Assembly (NCBI GenBank): GCA_011772865.1
Contig: WVYQ01000009.1
Coordinates: forward strand, 137,800 to 201,799
From: Woeseiaceae bacterium
GTDB lineage: Bacteria > Pseudomonadota > Gammaproteobacteria > Steroidobacterales > Woeseiaceae
Length of the DNA stretch: 64,000 bases
Direction of reading: 5' to 3'
In this document: one piece after another, positions 25,167-34,250 of the stretch
Layout: every line of letters starts with the position of its first letter
Numbering within the stretch: the stretch's first letter is position 1
The notes under the pieces: generated by a model
Told to the model about the DNA's origin: nothing
Seen by the model: only the letters and a program-made list of their open reading frames with translations
Database searches by the model: none
Translations under genes and position numbers: made by a program

Positions 25167-26404
25167 GAAAATATCTGCCTGGCCTTCACGACCGCCTCGA
25201 GGAGCTGGTCGATGTCGTCCTGGTTGTTGTAAAGGGCAAGCGACGCGCGAGCCGTTCCAGGCACGCCGAAAAATTCCATGACCGGCATTGCGCAATGATG
25301 GCCCGTGCGAATCGCGACCCCCTGGTGATCGAGTATCGTGCCAAGGTCATGCGGGTGGATGTCGTCGACCAGGAACGATTGCACGCCCGCCTTGTTCGCT
25401 GCGGTACCGATCAGCCGGACGCCGTCGATGTCGCCGAGTTTTTGCATCATGTAGCCGAGCAATCGTGACTCGTGCTCTTCGATTCGCGCCATGCCTGTCG
25501 CTTGCAGGTAGTCGATGGCGGCGCCGAGTCCGACGATGCCGGAGATATTGGGCGTGCCGGCCTCGAACTTGTAGGGCAGGTCGTTATAGATGGTGCCGTC
25601 GAACGACACCTCGAGGATCATTTCGCCACCGCCCTGGTAGGGCGGCATCGCATCAAGGTGCGCTTGCTTGCCCCACAGGACACCGGTGCCGGTGGGTCCG
25701 AACATCTTGTGCCCTGAAAATGCATAGAAGTCGCAGCCGAGCGCCTGCACATCGACGGCCATGTGGGGCACGCACTGCGCGCCGTCCAGAAGTACGGGTA
25801 TGTTGCGGTCCCTGGCCAGGGCAATGATGTCCGCCACCGGATTGATCGTGCCAAGCGCATTGGATACGTGGGCCACTGCGATCAGGCGGGTCTTGTCGGA
25901 CACCAGGTCGACAAACGCCTCGTACACGAGTTCGCCATCCTGGTTGATCGGTGCCACCACGAGTGTCGCGCCGGTTTGTTCGCAGACGAGCTGCCACGGG
26001 ACGATGTTCGAGTGATGCTCCATGTGGCTGATCAGAATCTCGTCGCCCTCTTTCAGCCGCGGACCGCAAAAGCTCTGGGCGACAAGGTTGATGGATTCGG
26101 TCGTGCCGCTCGTGAGGATGACCTCATCGCGGCTTGGCGCATTGATGAACGATCCGATCTTGTCTCTTGCACCTTCATAGGCCTCGGTCGCCCTGTGGCT
26201 CAGCGTATGCACGCCGCGATGCACATTCGCGTGATCGTGTTGCTGATACCGGGCAACGGTCTCGATGACGAGTTCGGGTTGCTGCGCCGAGGCGGCATTA
26301 TCCAGGTAGGCCAGGGGATGGTCGTTGACCAGCTGGTGCAGAGCCGGGAAGTCTCGCCGGCATGCACTCAAAGGAGTGAATTCACGTGTCTGTGCCTGGC
26401 TCAT
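25163..26404 (-). CDS. sufS: Cysteine desulfurase SufS
   Basis: SufS takes sulfur from cysteine as an enzyme-bound persulfide. The 413-residue PLP enzyme (class V aminotransferase fold) has YLDNAASAQQP, RGVHTLSHRATEAYEGARDK, the SHMEHHSNIVPWQ motif, the PLP-lysine segment DFYAFSGHKMFGPTGTGVLW and the active-site loop Cys in RTGHHCAMPVM near residue 365. It overlaps sufD and sufU by four bases each, consistent with coupled translation. Length is normal. Confidence 0.97.
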   Translation of the reverse strand: MSQAQTREFTPLSACRRDFPALHQLVNDHPLAYLDNAASAQQPELVIETVARYQQHDHANVHRGVHTLSHRATEAYEGARDKIGSFINAPSRDEVILTSGTTESINLVAQSFCGPRLKEGDEILISHMEHHSNIVPWQLVCEQTGATLVVAPINQDGELVYEAFVDLVSDKTRLIAVAHVSNALGTINPVADIIALARDRNIPVLLDGAQCVPHMAVDVQALGCDFYAFSGHKMFGPTGTGVLWGKQAHLDAMPPYQGGGEMILEVSFDGTIYNDLPYKFEAGTPNISGIVGLGAAIDYLQATGMARIEEHESRLLGYMMQKLGDIDGVRLIGTAANKAGVQSFLVDDIHPHDLGTILDHQGVAIRTGHHCAMPVMEFFGVPGTARASLALYNNQDDIDQLLEAVVKARQIFS

Positions 26405-27666
26405 TGGTCTCCCTCATGCATTAACTCCCGCAGGCGTGAGTCCACGGCCCCGGCCAGGAAGTCGTGCAGTTGCTCGACAGGCGTCCTGCCAATTGTTGCT
26501 TGTGCGAAAGCGCGGGTCAGCATTCGCCGGGCGTCGCGGCGGCTGAGGCCTCGCGTACGCAAATAGAACAGCGCGGCCTCGTCGAGCTGGCCCACGGTTG
26601 TGCCGTGGCTGCACTTGACGTCATCCGCGTAAATTTCCAGCTCGGGTTTGGCATCGATCTCCGCATTCCTCGACAACAGGAGATTGTGATTCGACTGCTG
26701 TGCGTCCGTCCCGTCGGCTCCCTCGTGCACGATGGCCTTGCCGTTCCAGACACCGCGCGCCTTGCCGTCGAGAATGCCGCGGTACTCCTGGTTGGAGACT
26801 GCCGGCCCGACGCGATGATCGACGCGCGTATGGTTGTCGATATGTTGTCCATCGCCGACGAGGTACAAGCCGCCGAAGTCCGCTTCAGCGCCAGGCTGCG
26901 CGATATCGACAACGAGATCATTCCGGACGAGCCGTCCGCCGAGGTCGAAAGAGGTGTGACGAAGCCGCGCGTCCTTCCCGAGGCCGACGGTGAGATGGCT
27001 CGTCTGGTTGTGCCGCTTGTGCCGGTTCTGGATGCGGACGTAGTCGGCTCGCGCGCCATCGGCCACCGCCAGGTTGATGACGGAATTGGAATAGAGGTCC
27101 GCCTCTCCCTCGGACACCTGGTATTCGACAAAGCTGGCAACGCTTCCGGGCGCGACATCGATGTTGATGCGAACCTGGGACACGCTGTCGTCGCCGGCTT
27201 CGTCGCATACATGGATGCCGAGAGGCCGTTGCAGTGTCACATCCTGGCCTATCGAGATGTGCAGTCCATCGTGGAGCAGCGCGATATTGAAATCGCCCAG
27301 GCGGCCGGCCGGTGCGAGTTCGGGTACGGTGTCACTCAGGCGTTTGACGCTGATACCGTCTGGCAGGCCGGTGATTGAATCGTCGTCGATCTGGCCGTTG
27401 GCGATCCGGATCCACGTCGCATCGATGGCGTCGGGTGCCGCTCTCATGGACGGCGCCGGAAGCGCGGCGCCCTGATCGAGCCAGTTATTGGCGATCTCGA
27501 TCAGCGATGACAGTTCCGTGTATTTCCAGTCTTCTTCGCGGGCCCCCGGTAGTCCATCGCGACGCAGCTGCTCGAGCGCAGCCCGGCGCAGCGCCGACAG
27601 CCCGTTGTCGGGCAATGCGGCGACCGCTCTTTCCAGAGCGTCGAACGAGAGGGCGGTCGAGTTCAT
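26401..27666 (-). CDS. sufD: Fe-S cluster assembly protein SufD
   Basis: SufD pairs with SufB in the SufBC2D scaffold. The 421-residue protein shows the N-terminal motif LPGAREEDWKYTELSSL and the central beta-helix. The C-terminal SufB/SufD family end is DDVKCSHGTTVGQLDEAALF, with YLRTRGLSRRDARRMLTRAF after it. The His in CSHGTT corresponds to the residue implicated in cluster formation in E. coli SufD. It overlaps both neighbours by four bases. Confidence 0.96.
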   Translation of the reverse strand: MNSTALSFDALERAVAALPDNGLSALRRAALEQLRRDGLPGAREEDWKYTELSSLIEIANNWLDQGAALPAPSMRAAPDAIDATWIRIANGQIDDDSITGLPDGISVKRLSDTVPELAPAGRLGDFNIALLHDGLHISIGQDVTLQRPLGIHVCDEAGDDSVSQVRINIDVAPGSVASFVEYQVSEGEADLYSNSVINLAVADGARADYVRIQNRHKRHNQTSHLTVGLGKDARLRHTSFDLGGRLVRNDLVVDIAQPGAEADFGGLYLVGDGQHIDNHTRVDHRVGPAVSNQEYRGILDGKARGVWNGKAIVHEGADGTDAQQSNHNLLLSRNAEIDAKPELEIYADDVKCSHGTTVGQLDEAALFYLRTRGLSRRDARRMLTRAFAQATIGRTPVEQLHDFLAGAVDSRLRELMHEGDQ

Positions 27667-28415
27667 GCGCTGGCCGCCTCCCGCACCCAGTCGTAGCCCT
27701 TGTCTTCGAGCTCGAGCGCGAGCGTCTTGTCACCCGACCGGGCGATCCTGCCGTCGGACAGCACGTGCACATGGTCCGGTTCCACATAGTCGAGCACACG
27801 CTGGTAGTGCGTCACGAGAATGATTGCCCTGTCCGGCGACCGCAGCGCATTGATGCCTTCGGCAACGGCCCTCAGCGCGTCGATATCGAGACCCGAATCG
27901 GTCTCGTCGAGAATCGCGAGACTCGGCTCGAGCATGGCCATCTGCAGAATTTCGTTGCGCTTCTTCTCACCGCCCGAAAATCCCTCGTTGACGCCGCGGT
28001 TGAGAAACTGCGGATCCATGCCGAGTACGGCCATCTTCTCCCTGGCGAGTTTCAGGAATTCGAAGGCATCGACATCGTCGAGCCCCTGGTGGCGGCGCTT
28101 GGCGTTGACAGCTTCCCTGAGCAGGATCGCGTTGTTGACGCCCGGAATCTCGACCGGGTACTGAAAGCCGAGAAAAATGCCTTCGCGCGCTCGTTCCTCA
28201 GGCTCGAGTTCGAGGAGGTCTTCGCCCTTGAAGGTGACGGTCCCTGAAGTGACTTCGTAGTCGCTATGGCCCGCAATGACCTGGGCCAGCGTGCTCTTGC
28301 CGGAGCCGTTCGGGCCCATGATGGCGTGCACTTCACCGGCGCTGACGTCGAGCGACAAGCCCCGCAGTATTTCAGTACCGCCAATCGAGGCGTCGAGATC
28401 TTTGATTTGCAGCAT
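27663..28415 (-). CDS. sufC: SUF ATPase SufC
   Basis: SufC is the ABC-type ATPase of the SufBC2D complex. The 250-residue protein has Walker A GPNGSGKSTLAQ, the altered ABC signature FSGGEKKRNEILQMA typical of SufC, Walker B LAILDETDSGLDIDALRAV and the switch His in ILVTHYQRVLDY. It overlaps sufD by four bases and follows sufB by nine. Confidence 0.97.
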   Translation of the reverse strand: MLQIKDLDASIGGTEILRGLSLDVSAGEVHAIMGPNGSGKSTLAQVIAGHSDYEVTSGTVTFKGEDLLELEPEERAREGIFLGFQYPVEIPGVNNAILLREAVNAKRRHQGLDDVDAFEFLKLAREKMAVLGMDPQFLNRGVNEGFSGGEKKRNEILQMAMLEPSLAILDETDSGLDIDALRAVAEGINALRSPDRAIILVTHYQRVLDYVEPDHVHVLSDGRIARSGDKTLALELEDKGYDWVREAASA

Positions 28416-28424
28416 TCTCTGTTC

Positions 28425-29873
28425 CTATCCGACGGCGCCTTCGAGGCTGACGCTCAGCAGCGCTTGCGCCTCGACGGCAAATTCCATCGGTAATTCCTTG
28501 AAGACTTCCTTGCAGAAGCCGTTGACGATCAGGTTGACGGCGTCCTCTTCCGAGATGCCACGCTGGCGGCAGTAGAACAACTGGTTGGCCGAGATTTTCG
28601 ACGTCGTGGCTTCGTGTTCCACTTTGGCGCCAGGATTACGTATCTCCATGTACGGGAACGTGTGCGCGCCGCATTCCTTGCCAATCAGCAGGGAATCGCA
28701 CTGCGTGTGGTTGCGCGCGCCGTCCGCCTGCGGCATGACGCGAACGAGTCCGCGGTAGGCCTGCTGTGCGCGACCGGCCGAGATGCCTTTGGAGACGATC
28801 GTGCTGCTCGTGTTCTTGCCGATGTGAATCATCTTCGTGCCGGTGTCGGCCTGCTGGTAGTTGTTCGTCACGGCGACCGAGTAGAACTCGCCGACCGAAT
28901 TGTCACCGCGCAGGATGCAGCTGGGGTACTTCCAGGTAATCGCCGAGCCGGTCTCGACCTGGGTCCAGGAAATCTTTGAATTGGCGCCGCGGCAGTCGCC
29001 ACGCTTTGTCACGAAGTTGTAGATGCCGCCTTTGCCTTGCTCGTCGCCCGGGTACCAGTTCTGCACCGTCGAATACTTGATTTCGGCATCGCCGAGGGCG
29101 ACGAGTTCGACCACGGCGGCATGCAGCTGGTTTTCATCGCGCATGGGTGCCGTGCATCCTTCGAGGTAGCTGACATAGCTGCCCTCGTCGGCAACGATCA
29201 GCGTGCGTTCGAACTGGCCGGTGTTGGCAGCGTTGATGCGGAAATAGGTCGACAACTCCATCGGGCAGCGAACGCCTTTCGGCACATAGACGAACGAGCC
29301 GTCGCTGAAGACCGCCGAATTCAGCGCGGCATAGAAGTTGTCGCGCTGCGGCACAACGCTGCCCAGGTACTTGCGGACCAGCTCCGGATGTTCCTGCACG
29401 GCTTCGGAGAACGAGCAAAAGATGACGCCGGCTTCGGATAGCTTCTCCTTGAACGTCGTTGCGACCGAGACGCTGTCGAACACGGCGTCGACCGCGACGC
29501 CGGCCAGTCTGGCGCGCTCGTGCAACGGAATGCCGAGCTTGTCGTAGGTTTCGAGCAGTTTCGGGTCGACTTCATCGAGGCTCTTCGGCCGGTCTTCGTC
29601 CGATTTGGGCGCGGCAAAGTAGGAGATCGCCTGGAAATCGATGGGCGGGTAGTGCACATGCGCCCAGGTCGGCTCATCCATCTCACGCCACATGCGGAAG
29701 GCTCGCAGGCGCCAATCGAGCATGAATTCGGGCTCGTTCTTGCGCGCCGAAATCGCACGCACCACGTCCTCGTCGAGACCCGGCGGCAGGCTCTCGGTCG
29801 CGATGTCAGTGACAAAGCCGTGCTCGTAGCGACGGTTGACGAGGTGTTCGAGATTTTCCTGTTCAGTCGGCAT
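28425..29873 (-). CDS. sufB: Fe-S cluster assembly scaffold SufB
   Basis: The 482-residue SufB contains [40 protein letters not shown] and the [20 protein letters not shown] motif. The Cys-containing loop [15 protein letters not shown] and the end segment [20 protein letters not shown] are also present. It receives sulfur from the SufS-SufU pair and assembles the cluster at the SufB-SufD interface. It follows the regulator gene by three bases. Length is normal. Confidence 0.97.
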   Translation of the reverse strand: MPTEQENLEHLVNRRYEHGFVTDIATESLPPGLDEDVVRAISARKNEPEFMLDWRLRAFRMWREMDEPTWAHVHYPPIDFQAISYFAAPKSDEDRPKSLDEVDPKLLETYDKLGIPLHERARLAGVAVDAVFDSVSVATTFKEKLSEAGVIFCSFSEAVQEHPELVRKYLGSVVPQRDNFYAALNSAVFSDGSFVYVPKGVRCPMELSTYFRINAANTGQFERTLIVADEGSYVSYLEGCTAPMRDENQLHAAVVELVALGDAEIKYSTVQNWYPGDEQGKGGIYNFVTKRGDCRGANSKISWTQVETGSAITWKYPSCILRGDNSVGEFYSVAVTNNYQQADTGTKMIHIGKNTSSTIVSKGISAGRAQQAYRGLVRVMPQADGARNHTQCDSLLIGKECGAHTFPYMEIRNPGAKVEHEATTSKISANQLFYCRQRGISEEDAVNLIVNGFCKEVFKELPMEFAVEAQALLSVSLEGAVG

Positions 29874-29876
29874 GGA

Positions 29877-30338
29877 TCAGGTCTTCTTTTCCACGGTTAC
29901 CGGAAGTCCGCCAAAGCGGAAACTCGGAATGGGGCTGTTGGCGCGTGTCAGGTCGATCAGGTTGACGTCTTCGAGCGCTCGACGGATCGCGACATTGATA
30001 CGCTGCCATGCGTTGCCGACGTTACAGACGTCCTCGTAGTCGCAACGACTGTCCGTGGCGCTGCATTCAGTAATCGAGACCGGTCCTTCCAGCGCGTCGA
30101 TGACACTGGCGGCGCTGATCTCGTGTGGGGGCCGGGCCAGCTCATAGCCGCCGTTGGCGCCGCGGGTCGATGTGACGAGCCCGGCGCGGGCGAGCGCTTT
30201 GAGCAGCTTGCTGACCGTCGGAGGCGCGATGCCGGTAGTCTCGGAGACCTCCGCGGCACTGCAGACGCGACCTTCGGCGCCGGCCAGGTGGGCCAGCACG
30301 ACGGTGCCGTAATCGGTGAGTTTACTTATTCTGAGCAC
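29877..30338 (-). CDS. Rrf2-family regulator of the SUF operon
   Basis: The 153-residue protein begins MLRISKLTDYGTVVLAHLAG (GTG start at 30338), with a winged-helix ISETTGIAPPTVSKLLKAL-type recognition region. Three cysteines (C92, C99, C105) are in the loop used by IscR-family proteins to bind a [2Fe-2S] cluster. It fits the SUF system regulator group of the Rrf2 family. It is the first gene of the suf operon, so it probably represses its own operon when its cluster is present. A palindrome upstream (30365-30381) is the likely operator. Confidence 0.94.
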   Translation of the reverse strand: MLRISKLTDYGTVVLAHLAGAEGRVCSAAEVSETTGIAPPTVSKLLKALARAGLVTSTRGANGGYELARPPHEISAASVIDALEGPVSITECSATDSRCDYEDVCNVGNAWQRINVAIRRALEDVNLIDLTRANSPIPSFRFGGLPVTVEKKT

Positions 30339-30364
30339 GTTCAGTCCTGCTTCAGGAACAATAG

Positions 30365-30381
30365 AGGACTATTTTAGTCCT
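30365..30381 (-). promoter_or_regulatory. Candidate Rrf2/IscR type-1-like operator
   Basis: AGGACTA (30365-30371), TTT (72-74) and TAGTCCT (75-81) form a perfect 7-bp inverted repeat. The core GACT-A-TTT-T-AGTC (30367-30379) fits the remembered IscR type-1 consensus core GACTRWWWYAGTC. It lies 27 bases before the regulator start and 69 bases before mlaF on the other side, so it could affect both operons. Confidence 0.6.
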
Positions 30382-30449
30382 ATTTAGTTCAAGAGACTAT
30401 AGATGCCCGCATTTTTTGCTATCCTTCGCGCGGCGCCGCCCCACGGAGA

Positions 30450-31262
30450 ATGACACTGTCTGACACACTCATCGAATTGCGCGATGTGGACTTTTCGCGC
30501 GGCGATCGGCCGATTTTCCGCGATCTGAACCTGACGATCCGCAGTGGCGAGGTCACAGCCATCATGGGGCCCAGCGGCACCGGCAAGACGACGCTCCTGC
30601 AGCTCATCACCCGGCAGCTGAGCCCGGATAGCGGACAGGTTTTCGTCGCGGGCGACGATATTGCCAGGTACGGCATTTCCGAGCTGTACCGGATGCGGCA
30701 GCGCATGGGCATGCTGTTTCAGAACGGTGCACTGCTGACCGACATGAGCGTGTTCGAGAATGTCGCCTTTCCGCTGCGCGAACACACGAAGCTCGGGGAG
30801 CGGTTGATTCGCAATGTCGTCCTGCTCAAATTGCAGGCGGTCGGGCTCCGCGGCGCGGCGGGCCTGATGCCGTCGGAACTCTCGGGCGGCATGGCGCGGC
30901 GTGTCGCGCTCGCTCGCGCGATCGTCATGGACCCGGCGCTTCTGATCTACGACGAGCCCTTTGTCGGTCTCGACCCGATATCGATGGGCGTCATTGCCAA
31001 GCTGATCCGGCAGCTGAACGATGCGCTCGGCATCACGAGTATTGTCGTCAGCCACGACGTCAAGGAAATCGGTGAGGTGGCCGACTACAGCTACGTGATC
31101 GCGGACGGAAAAGTCGCGGCCTCAGGGCGCCCGGCCCAGCTCCGCAACGAGCCGTCGGAGCTTGTCCGGCAGTTCATGCTCGGTCTTGCCGACGGACCGG
31201 TCGCGTTTCATTACGACGCGCCCGATATCGAAGAGCAATTTATCGGATCGAAGCCGGACTAA
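30450..31262 (+). CDS. mlaF: Lipid-asymmetry ABC transporter ATPase MlaF
   Basis: The 270-residue ATPase has Walker A GPSGTGKTTLLQ, ABC signature LSGGMARRVALARAI, Walker B LLIYDEPFVGLDPI and the switch His in IVVSHDVKEIGE. MlaF drives phospholipid transport across the inner membrane in the MlaFEDB complex, which with MlaC and MlaA maintains outer-membrane asymmetry. It opens the operon mlaFEDCB, which is divergent from the SUF regulator. Confidence 0.96.
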   Translation: MTLSDTLIELRDVDFSRGDRPIFRDLNLTIRSGEVTAIMGPSGTGKTTLLQLITRQLSPDSGQVFVAGDDIARYGISELYRMRQRMGMLFQNGALLTDMSVFENVAFPLREHTKLGERLIRNVVLLKLQAVGLRGAAGLMPSELSGGMARRVALARAIVMDPALLIYDEPFVGLDPISMGVIAKLIRQLNDALGITSIVVSHDVKEIGEVADYSYVIADGKVAASGRPAQLRNEPSELVRQFMLGLADGPVAFHYDAPDIEEQFIGSKPD

Positions 31263-31268
31263 GGGCAG

Positions 31269-32033
31269 ATGTTTCACGATATCTGGAAAACGTTTCTCGG
31301 TTTCCTGCAAGGCTTTGGCGCCATGAGCCTGTTTTTCCTGCGGCTGCTGCAGTACACGCCCGCGGTCCTCGTTACGCGATTCAGGCTGGTTTTTTACCAG
31401 GTCTACAATGCAGGTGCGCTGTCGATTGTCATCATCATGGTGTGCGGACTGTTCGTTGGCGGTGTGCTCGGCCTGCAGGCGTATTCGAACCTCGAGCGTT
31501 TCAACGCCGAGGATACGACAGGCATCTTTGCGGGTTTTGCGCTGATCAAGGAAATCGGCCCGGTTATTACTGCGCTGCTCTTCGCGGGCCGTGCCGGTAC
31601 GGCGCTGGCGTCGGAGATCGGCCTGATGAAAGCGACGGACCAGTTGTCAGCAATGGAGATGATGGCAGTCGATCCGCTGCGTTATGTAGCCGTGCCGAGA
31701 TTCCTCGGTGGCGTCATATCGGTGCCGCTCCTGACTGCGATATTCACGACCATCGGATTGCTGGGATCGCATCTCGTTGCCGTCGAACTGCTCGGCGTCG
31801 ACGTTGGCGCCTATTGGCAGCAGTTGCAAAACGCACTGGACATGGAAGATGTCATGGAAGGCATTTACAAGAGCATCACATTCGGGATCATCGCGAGCTT
31901 GCTCGCGGTATGGGAAGGCTATAATTCGGTACCGACGGCAGAGGGCGTGGGCAGGGCGACCACGCGTACGGTCGTCATCACCGCAATCGCCGTCCTGATC
32001 TTCGATTTCATGATCACTGCATGGATCCTCTGA
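31269..32033 (+). CDS. mlaE: Lipid-asymmetry ABC transporter permease MlaE
   Basis: The 254-residue membrane protein belongs to the MlaE/YrbE family, with the conserved VLGLQAYSNLERFNAEDT region, FALIKEIGPVITALLFAGRA and GTALASEIGLMKATDQLSAM. About five hydrophobic segments are present. It starts six bases after mlaF and forms the membrane core of the complex. Confidence 0.96.
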   Translation: MFHDIWKTFLGFLQGFGAMSLFFLRLLQYTPAVLVTRFRLVFYQVYNAGALSIVIIMVCGLFVGGVLGLQAYSNLERFNAEDTTGIFAGFALIKEIGPVITALLFAGRAGTALASEIGLMKATDQLSAMEMMAVDPLRYVAVPRFLGGVISVPLLTAIFTTIGLLGSHLVAVELLGVDVGAYWQQLQNALDMEDVMEGIYKSITFGIIASLLAVWEGYNSVPTAEGVGRATTRTVVITAIAVLIFDFMITAWIL

Positions 32034-32042
32034 GGTAGCGCA

Positions 32043-32525
32043 ATGCAGCAAACACGCACGATAGAACTCGGTACTGGACTTTTCGCACTGCTCGGAATTG
32101 GTGCGTTGTTTTTCCTGACAACTCAGACAACGGGAAAGAACGACTTCTCCGTTGCCGACACTTACCAGGTGACCGCAAGATTTGACAATGTCGGTAGTTT
32201 GAAGCCGCGGGCCCCGGTATCGATGTCGGGGGTAACGATCGGCCGGGTAACCGATATCAGTTTCGATTCGAACGCCCTGGAGGCCGTGGTGACCTTTGTC
32301 ATCGATAGCGAGTATGACCAGATTCCCGATGACTCCGATGCCAGCATCCTTACCGCTGGATTGCTCGGCAGTCAGTACATAGGGCTGACGGCGGGCGGGT
32401 CCCCGCTGTATCTGGAGGACGGGAGTGAGATCCTGTTCACACAATCGGCCATACTGCTCGAGAATATAATTGGTAAGTTTCTTATTAGCGGCCCGTCCAG
32501 TGACGAGGATGGGGAAGACGATTAG
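32043..32525 (+). CDS. mlaD: Lipid-binding MCE-domain protein MlaD
   Basis: The 160-residue protein has one N-terminal membrane helix (about 10-28) and one MCE domain (about 38-120; YQVTARFDNVGSLKPRAPVS and SMSGVTIGRVTDISFD). MlaD forms a periplasmic hexameric ring carrying lipid. An acidic tail (SSDEDGEDD) closes the protein. It lies nine bases after mlaE. Slightly shorter than E. coli MlaD, which is within family range. Confidence 0.95.
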   Translation: MQQTRTIELGTGLFALLGIGALFFLTTQTTGKNDFSVADTYQVTARFDNVGSLKPRAPVSMSGVTIGRVTDISFDSNALEAVVTFVIDSEYDQIPDDSDASILTAGLLGSQYIGLTAGGSPLYLEDGSEILFTQSAILLENIIGKFLISGPSSDEDGEDD

Positions 32526-32537
32526 GCGGGAGTCGCC

Positions 32538-33152
32538 ATGAAAACCATACTTTCAGTCAGCCTGACACTGACAGCATTGCTGGCATTCGCGGCAGCGCCG
32601 GCGGCAGCCAATGCGCCCAATCAGGTCGTCGAGGAGGCCGTGGATCTCCTGTCCGAGGGACTCGACGTGCGCCGGGATGAGCTGGCTGCCGACGAAGTCG
32701 CCTTACGCGAATTTATCGACGGCATCCTGCTGCCGCGGTTCGACCGGGAATTTGCAGCGGGAGCGGTCCTTGGCAAGCACTGGCGTTCGGCCAGCGACGA
32801 GCAACGGGCGCGGTTTGTTTCCGCATTCTACGAGACGCTGTTGCAGCGTTATGCCGATGGCGTGGTCGAATTCGACATGACCCGCGTCGAGGTACTGCCG
32901 TACAAGGGCGATGCCAGCAAGCGCACGACCGTCGTCAAGACACGCGTGCGCCTCGACGATGGCAGCAAAGTGCCGGTCAACTACACCCTCGTAAATCGCG
33001 AGGACCGCTGGCGGATGTTCGACGTGCAGATCGAAGGCGTGTCCTACGTCGTTAATTTTCGCAAGGAACTCGACTCGGAGATCCGCTCAACGAGCCTCGA
33101 GGATGTCATCACGCGTCTGGAACGCGATGCGGGTCTGATCGCCGATGAGTGA
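32538..33152 (+). CDS. mlaC: Periplasmic phospholipid carrier MlaC
   Basis: The 204-residue protein has a signal peptide ending near APAAANA and an MlaC/Ttg2D domain: ILLPRFDREFAAGAVLGKHW, RFVSAFYETLLQRYADGVVE and DVQIEGVSYVVNFRKEL. It carries phospholipids between the MlaFEDB complex and MlaA. It starts 12 bases after mlaD and overlaps mlaB by eight bases. Confidence 0.95.
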   Translation: MKTILSVSLTLTALLAFAAAPAAANAPNQVVEEAVDLLSEGLDVRRDELAADEVALREFIDGILLPRFDREFAAGAVLGKHWRSASDEQRARFVSAFYETLLQRYADGVVEFDMTRVEVLPYKGDASKRTTVVKTRVRLDDGSKVPVNYTLVNREDRWRMFDVQIEGVSYVVNFRKELDSEIRSTSLEDVITRLERDAGLIADE

Positions 33153-33435
33153 ATTCGTTCTCGAGGACTGTGGCGGGGGCCGGTTCGCTCTCAGCGGTGA
33201 CATGTCGTTCCAAACGACCGACAGGATACTGCGTGCGAGCGATGGCCAGTTTGGCCAACATGCCTCGCTGGAGATCGACCTTTCGCGTGTCGAGCGGGCC
33301 GATTCGGCCGGACTCGCGCTGCTTCTCGAATGGAAAGCGCAGGCGCGGCAACGTAATGCCACTATCCGGTTTCAGGCCTTGCCCAAAAGCCTGCTTGCGA
33401 TTGCCAGGGCGTCCGAGGTCGATGGCCTAATCTGA
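33145..33435 (+). CDS. mlaB: STAS-domain subunit MlaB
   Basis: The 96-residue protein is a single STAS domain, with the core LEIDLSRVERADSAGLALLL and the Ser in the DSAG motif. MlaB binds MlaF and stabilises the transporter. Its start overlaps mlaC by eight bases. Its 3' end overlaps that of mlaA on the other strand (33427-33435). Confidence 0.92.
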   Translation: MSEFVLEDCGGGRFALSGDMSFQTTDRILRASDGQFGQHASLEIDLSRVERADSAGLALLLEWKAQARQRNATIRFQALPKSLLAIARASEVDGLI

Positions 33436-34248
33436 GGGCTCCTGGTCGGGCTCGTCGGCTGACGGCTCGCCTTCCTCCTCAAAGAACTCGTCGAACATTT
33501 CGTCGTCGTAGAAGTCTTCTTGTTCCTCGGCGGGCACTTCACCGTCAAAAACGCGGAAACGACGATTTTGCCGAAACGCTTCTCGCATCGTCACGTACGT
33601 GTCTGTTGATTCCTCGAGTATGGCGTCGGCTCCCAGCAGGCGATAGCGCAGGTCGATCAGGCGGACGCCCCAGACCTTGTCGCGCACGGACGAATTGTCG
33701 TAGTGGGTCCAGACGTCGGAGTAGTAGTCGACCGGCAACGCCACGACATCGGACAACATGTTCGGGCCCCAGAACGGCACTACGATATACGGGCCGTCAG
33801 GCACGCCCCAGACCGCCAAGGTCTCTGCAAAATTTTCGTCGTACCGCTCCATACCGGCGGCGCCGGCGACGTCGAACAGGCCGCCGATGCCCAGGGTGCT
33901 GTTGAACAGGAACCTGCCCAGCTCAGTGAAGCCACGAGCCGGTTTGCCCTGCAGGAAGTTATTCAAAGCGGATCCCGGTGTCCGGAGGTTGCTGAAGAAG
34001 TTCGTGACGCTGCGGCGCACCGGTGACGGAACGACCTTGCGATAGCCTCTTGCTACGGGAGCAAGGAACGCGCGATCGAGGGCCCTGTTAAATGTATGGA
34101 TCTTGCGGTTAAGCGGCTCGAGCGGATCATACTCGACGTATGTTGAGTTCTCGTCGGTGGGATCGTGCGATGCGCAGCCACTGATAGAGAATGCGAGCGA
34201 CACGAACAGCAGGCACACGATGGCCTTTTTCGGGCTGCGGTTGTGCAC
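33427..34248 (-). CDS. mlaA: Outer-membrane lipoprotein MlaA (VacJ)
   Basis: The 273-residue protein has a lipobox at SISGC and the VacJ/MlaA segments YDPLEPLNRKIHTFNRALD, LRTPGSALNNFLQGKPARGF, GRFLFNSTLGIGGLFDVAGA and VVPFWGPNMLSDVVALPVDY. MlaA removes misplaced phospholipids from the outer leaflet and hands them to MlaC. Its C-terminus is unusually acidic (about 20 Glu/Asp in the last 40 residues). The stop overlaps that of mlaB, so the Mla genes are split over two convergent transcripts. It follows the M48 protease start by two bases. Confidence 0.95.
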   Translation of the reverse strand: MHNRSPKKAIVCLLFVSLAFSISGCASHDPTDENSTYVEYDPLEPLNRKIHTFNRALDRAFLAPVARGYRKVVPSPVRRSVTNFFSNLRTPGSALNNFLQGKPARGFTELGRFLFNSTLGIGGLFDVAGAAGMERYDENFAETLAVWGVPDGPYIVVPFWGPNMLSDVVALPVDYYSDVWTHYDNSSVRDKVWGVRLIDLRYRLLGADAILEESTDTYVTMREAFRQNRRFRVFDGEVPAEEQEDFYDDEMFDEFFEEEGEPSADEPDQEPSD

Positions 34249-34250
34249 GA

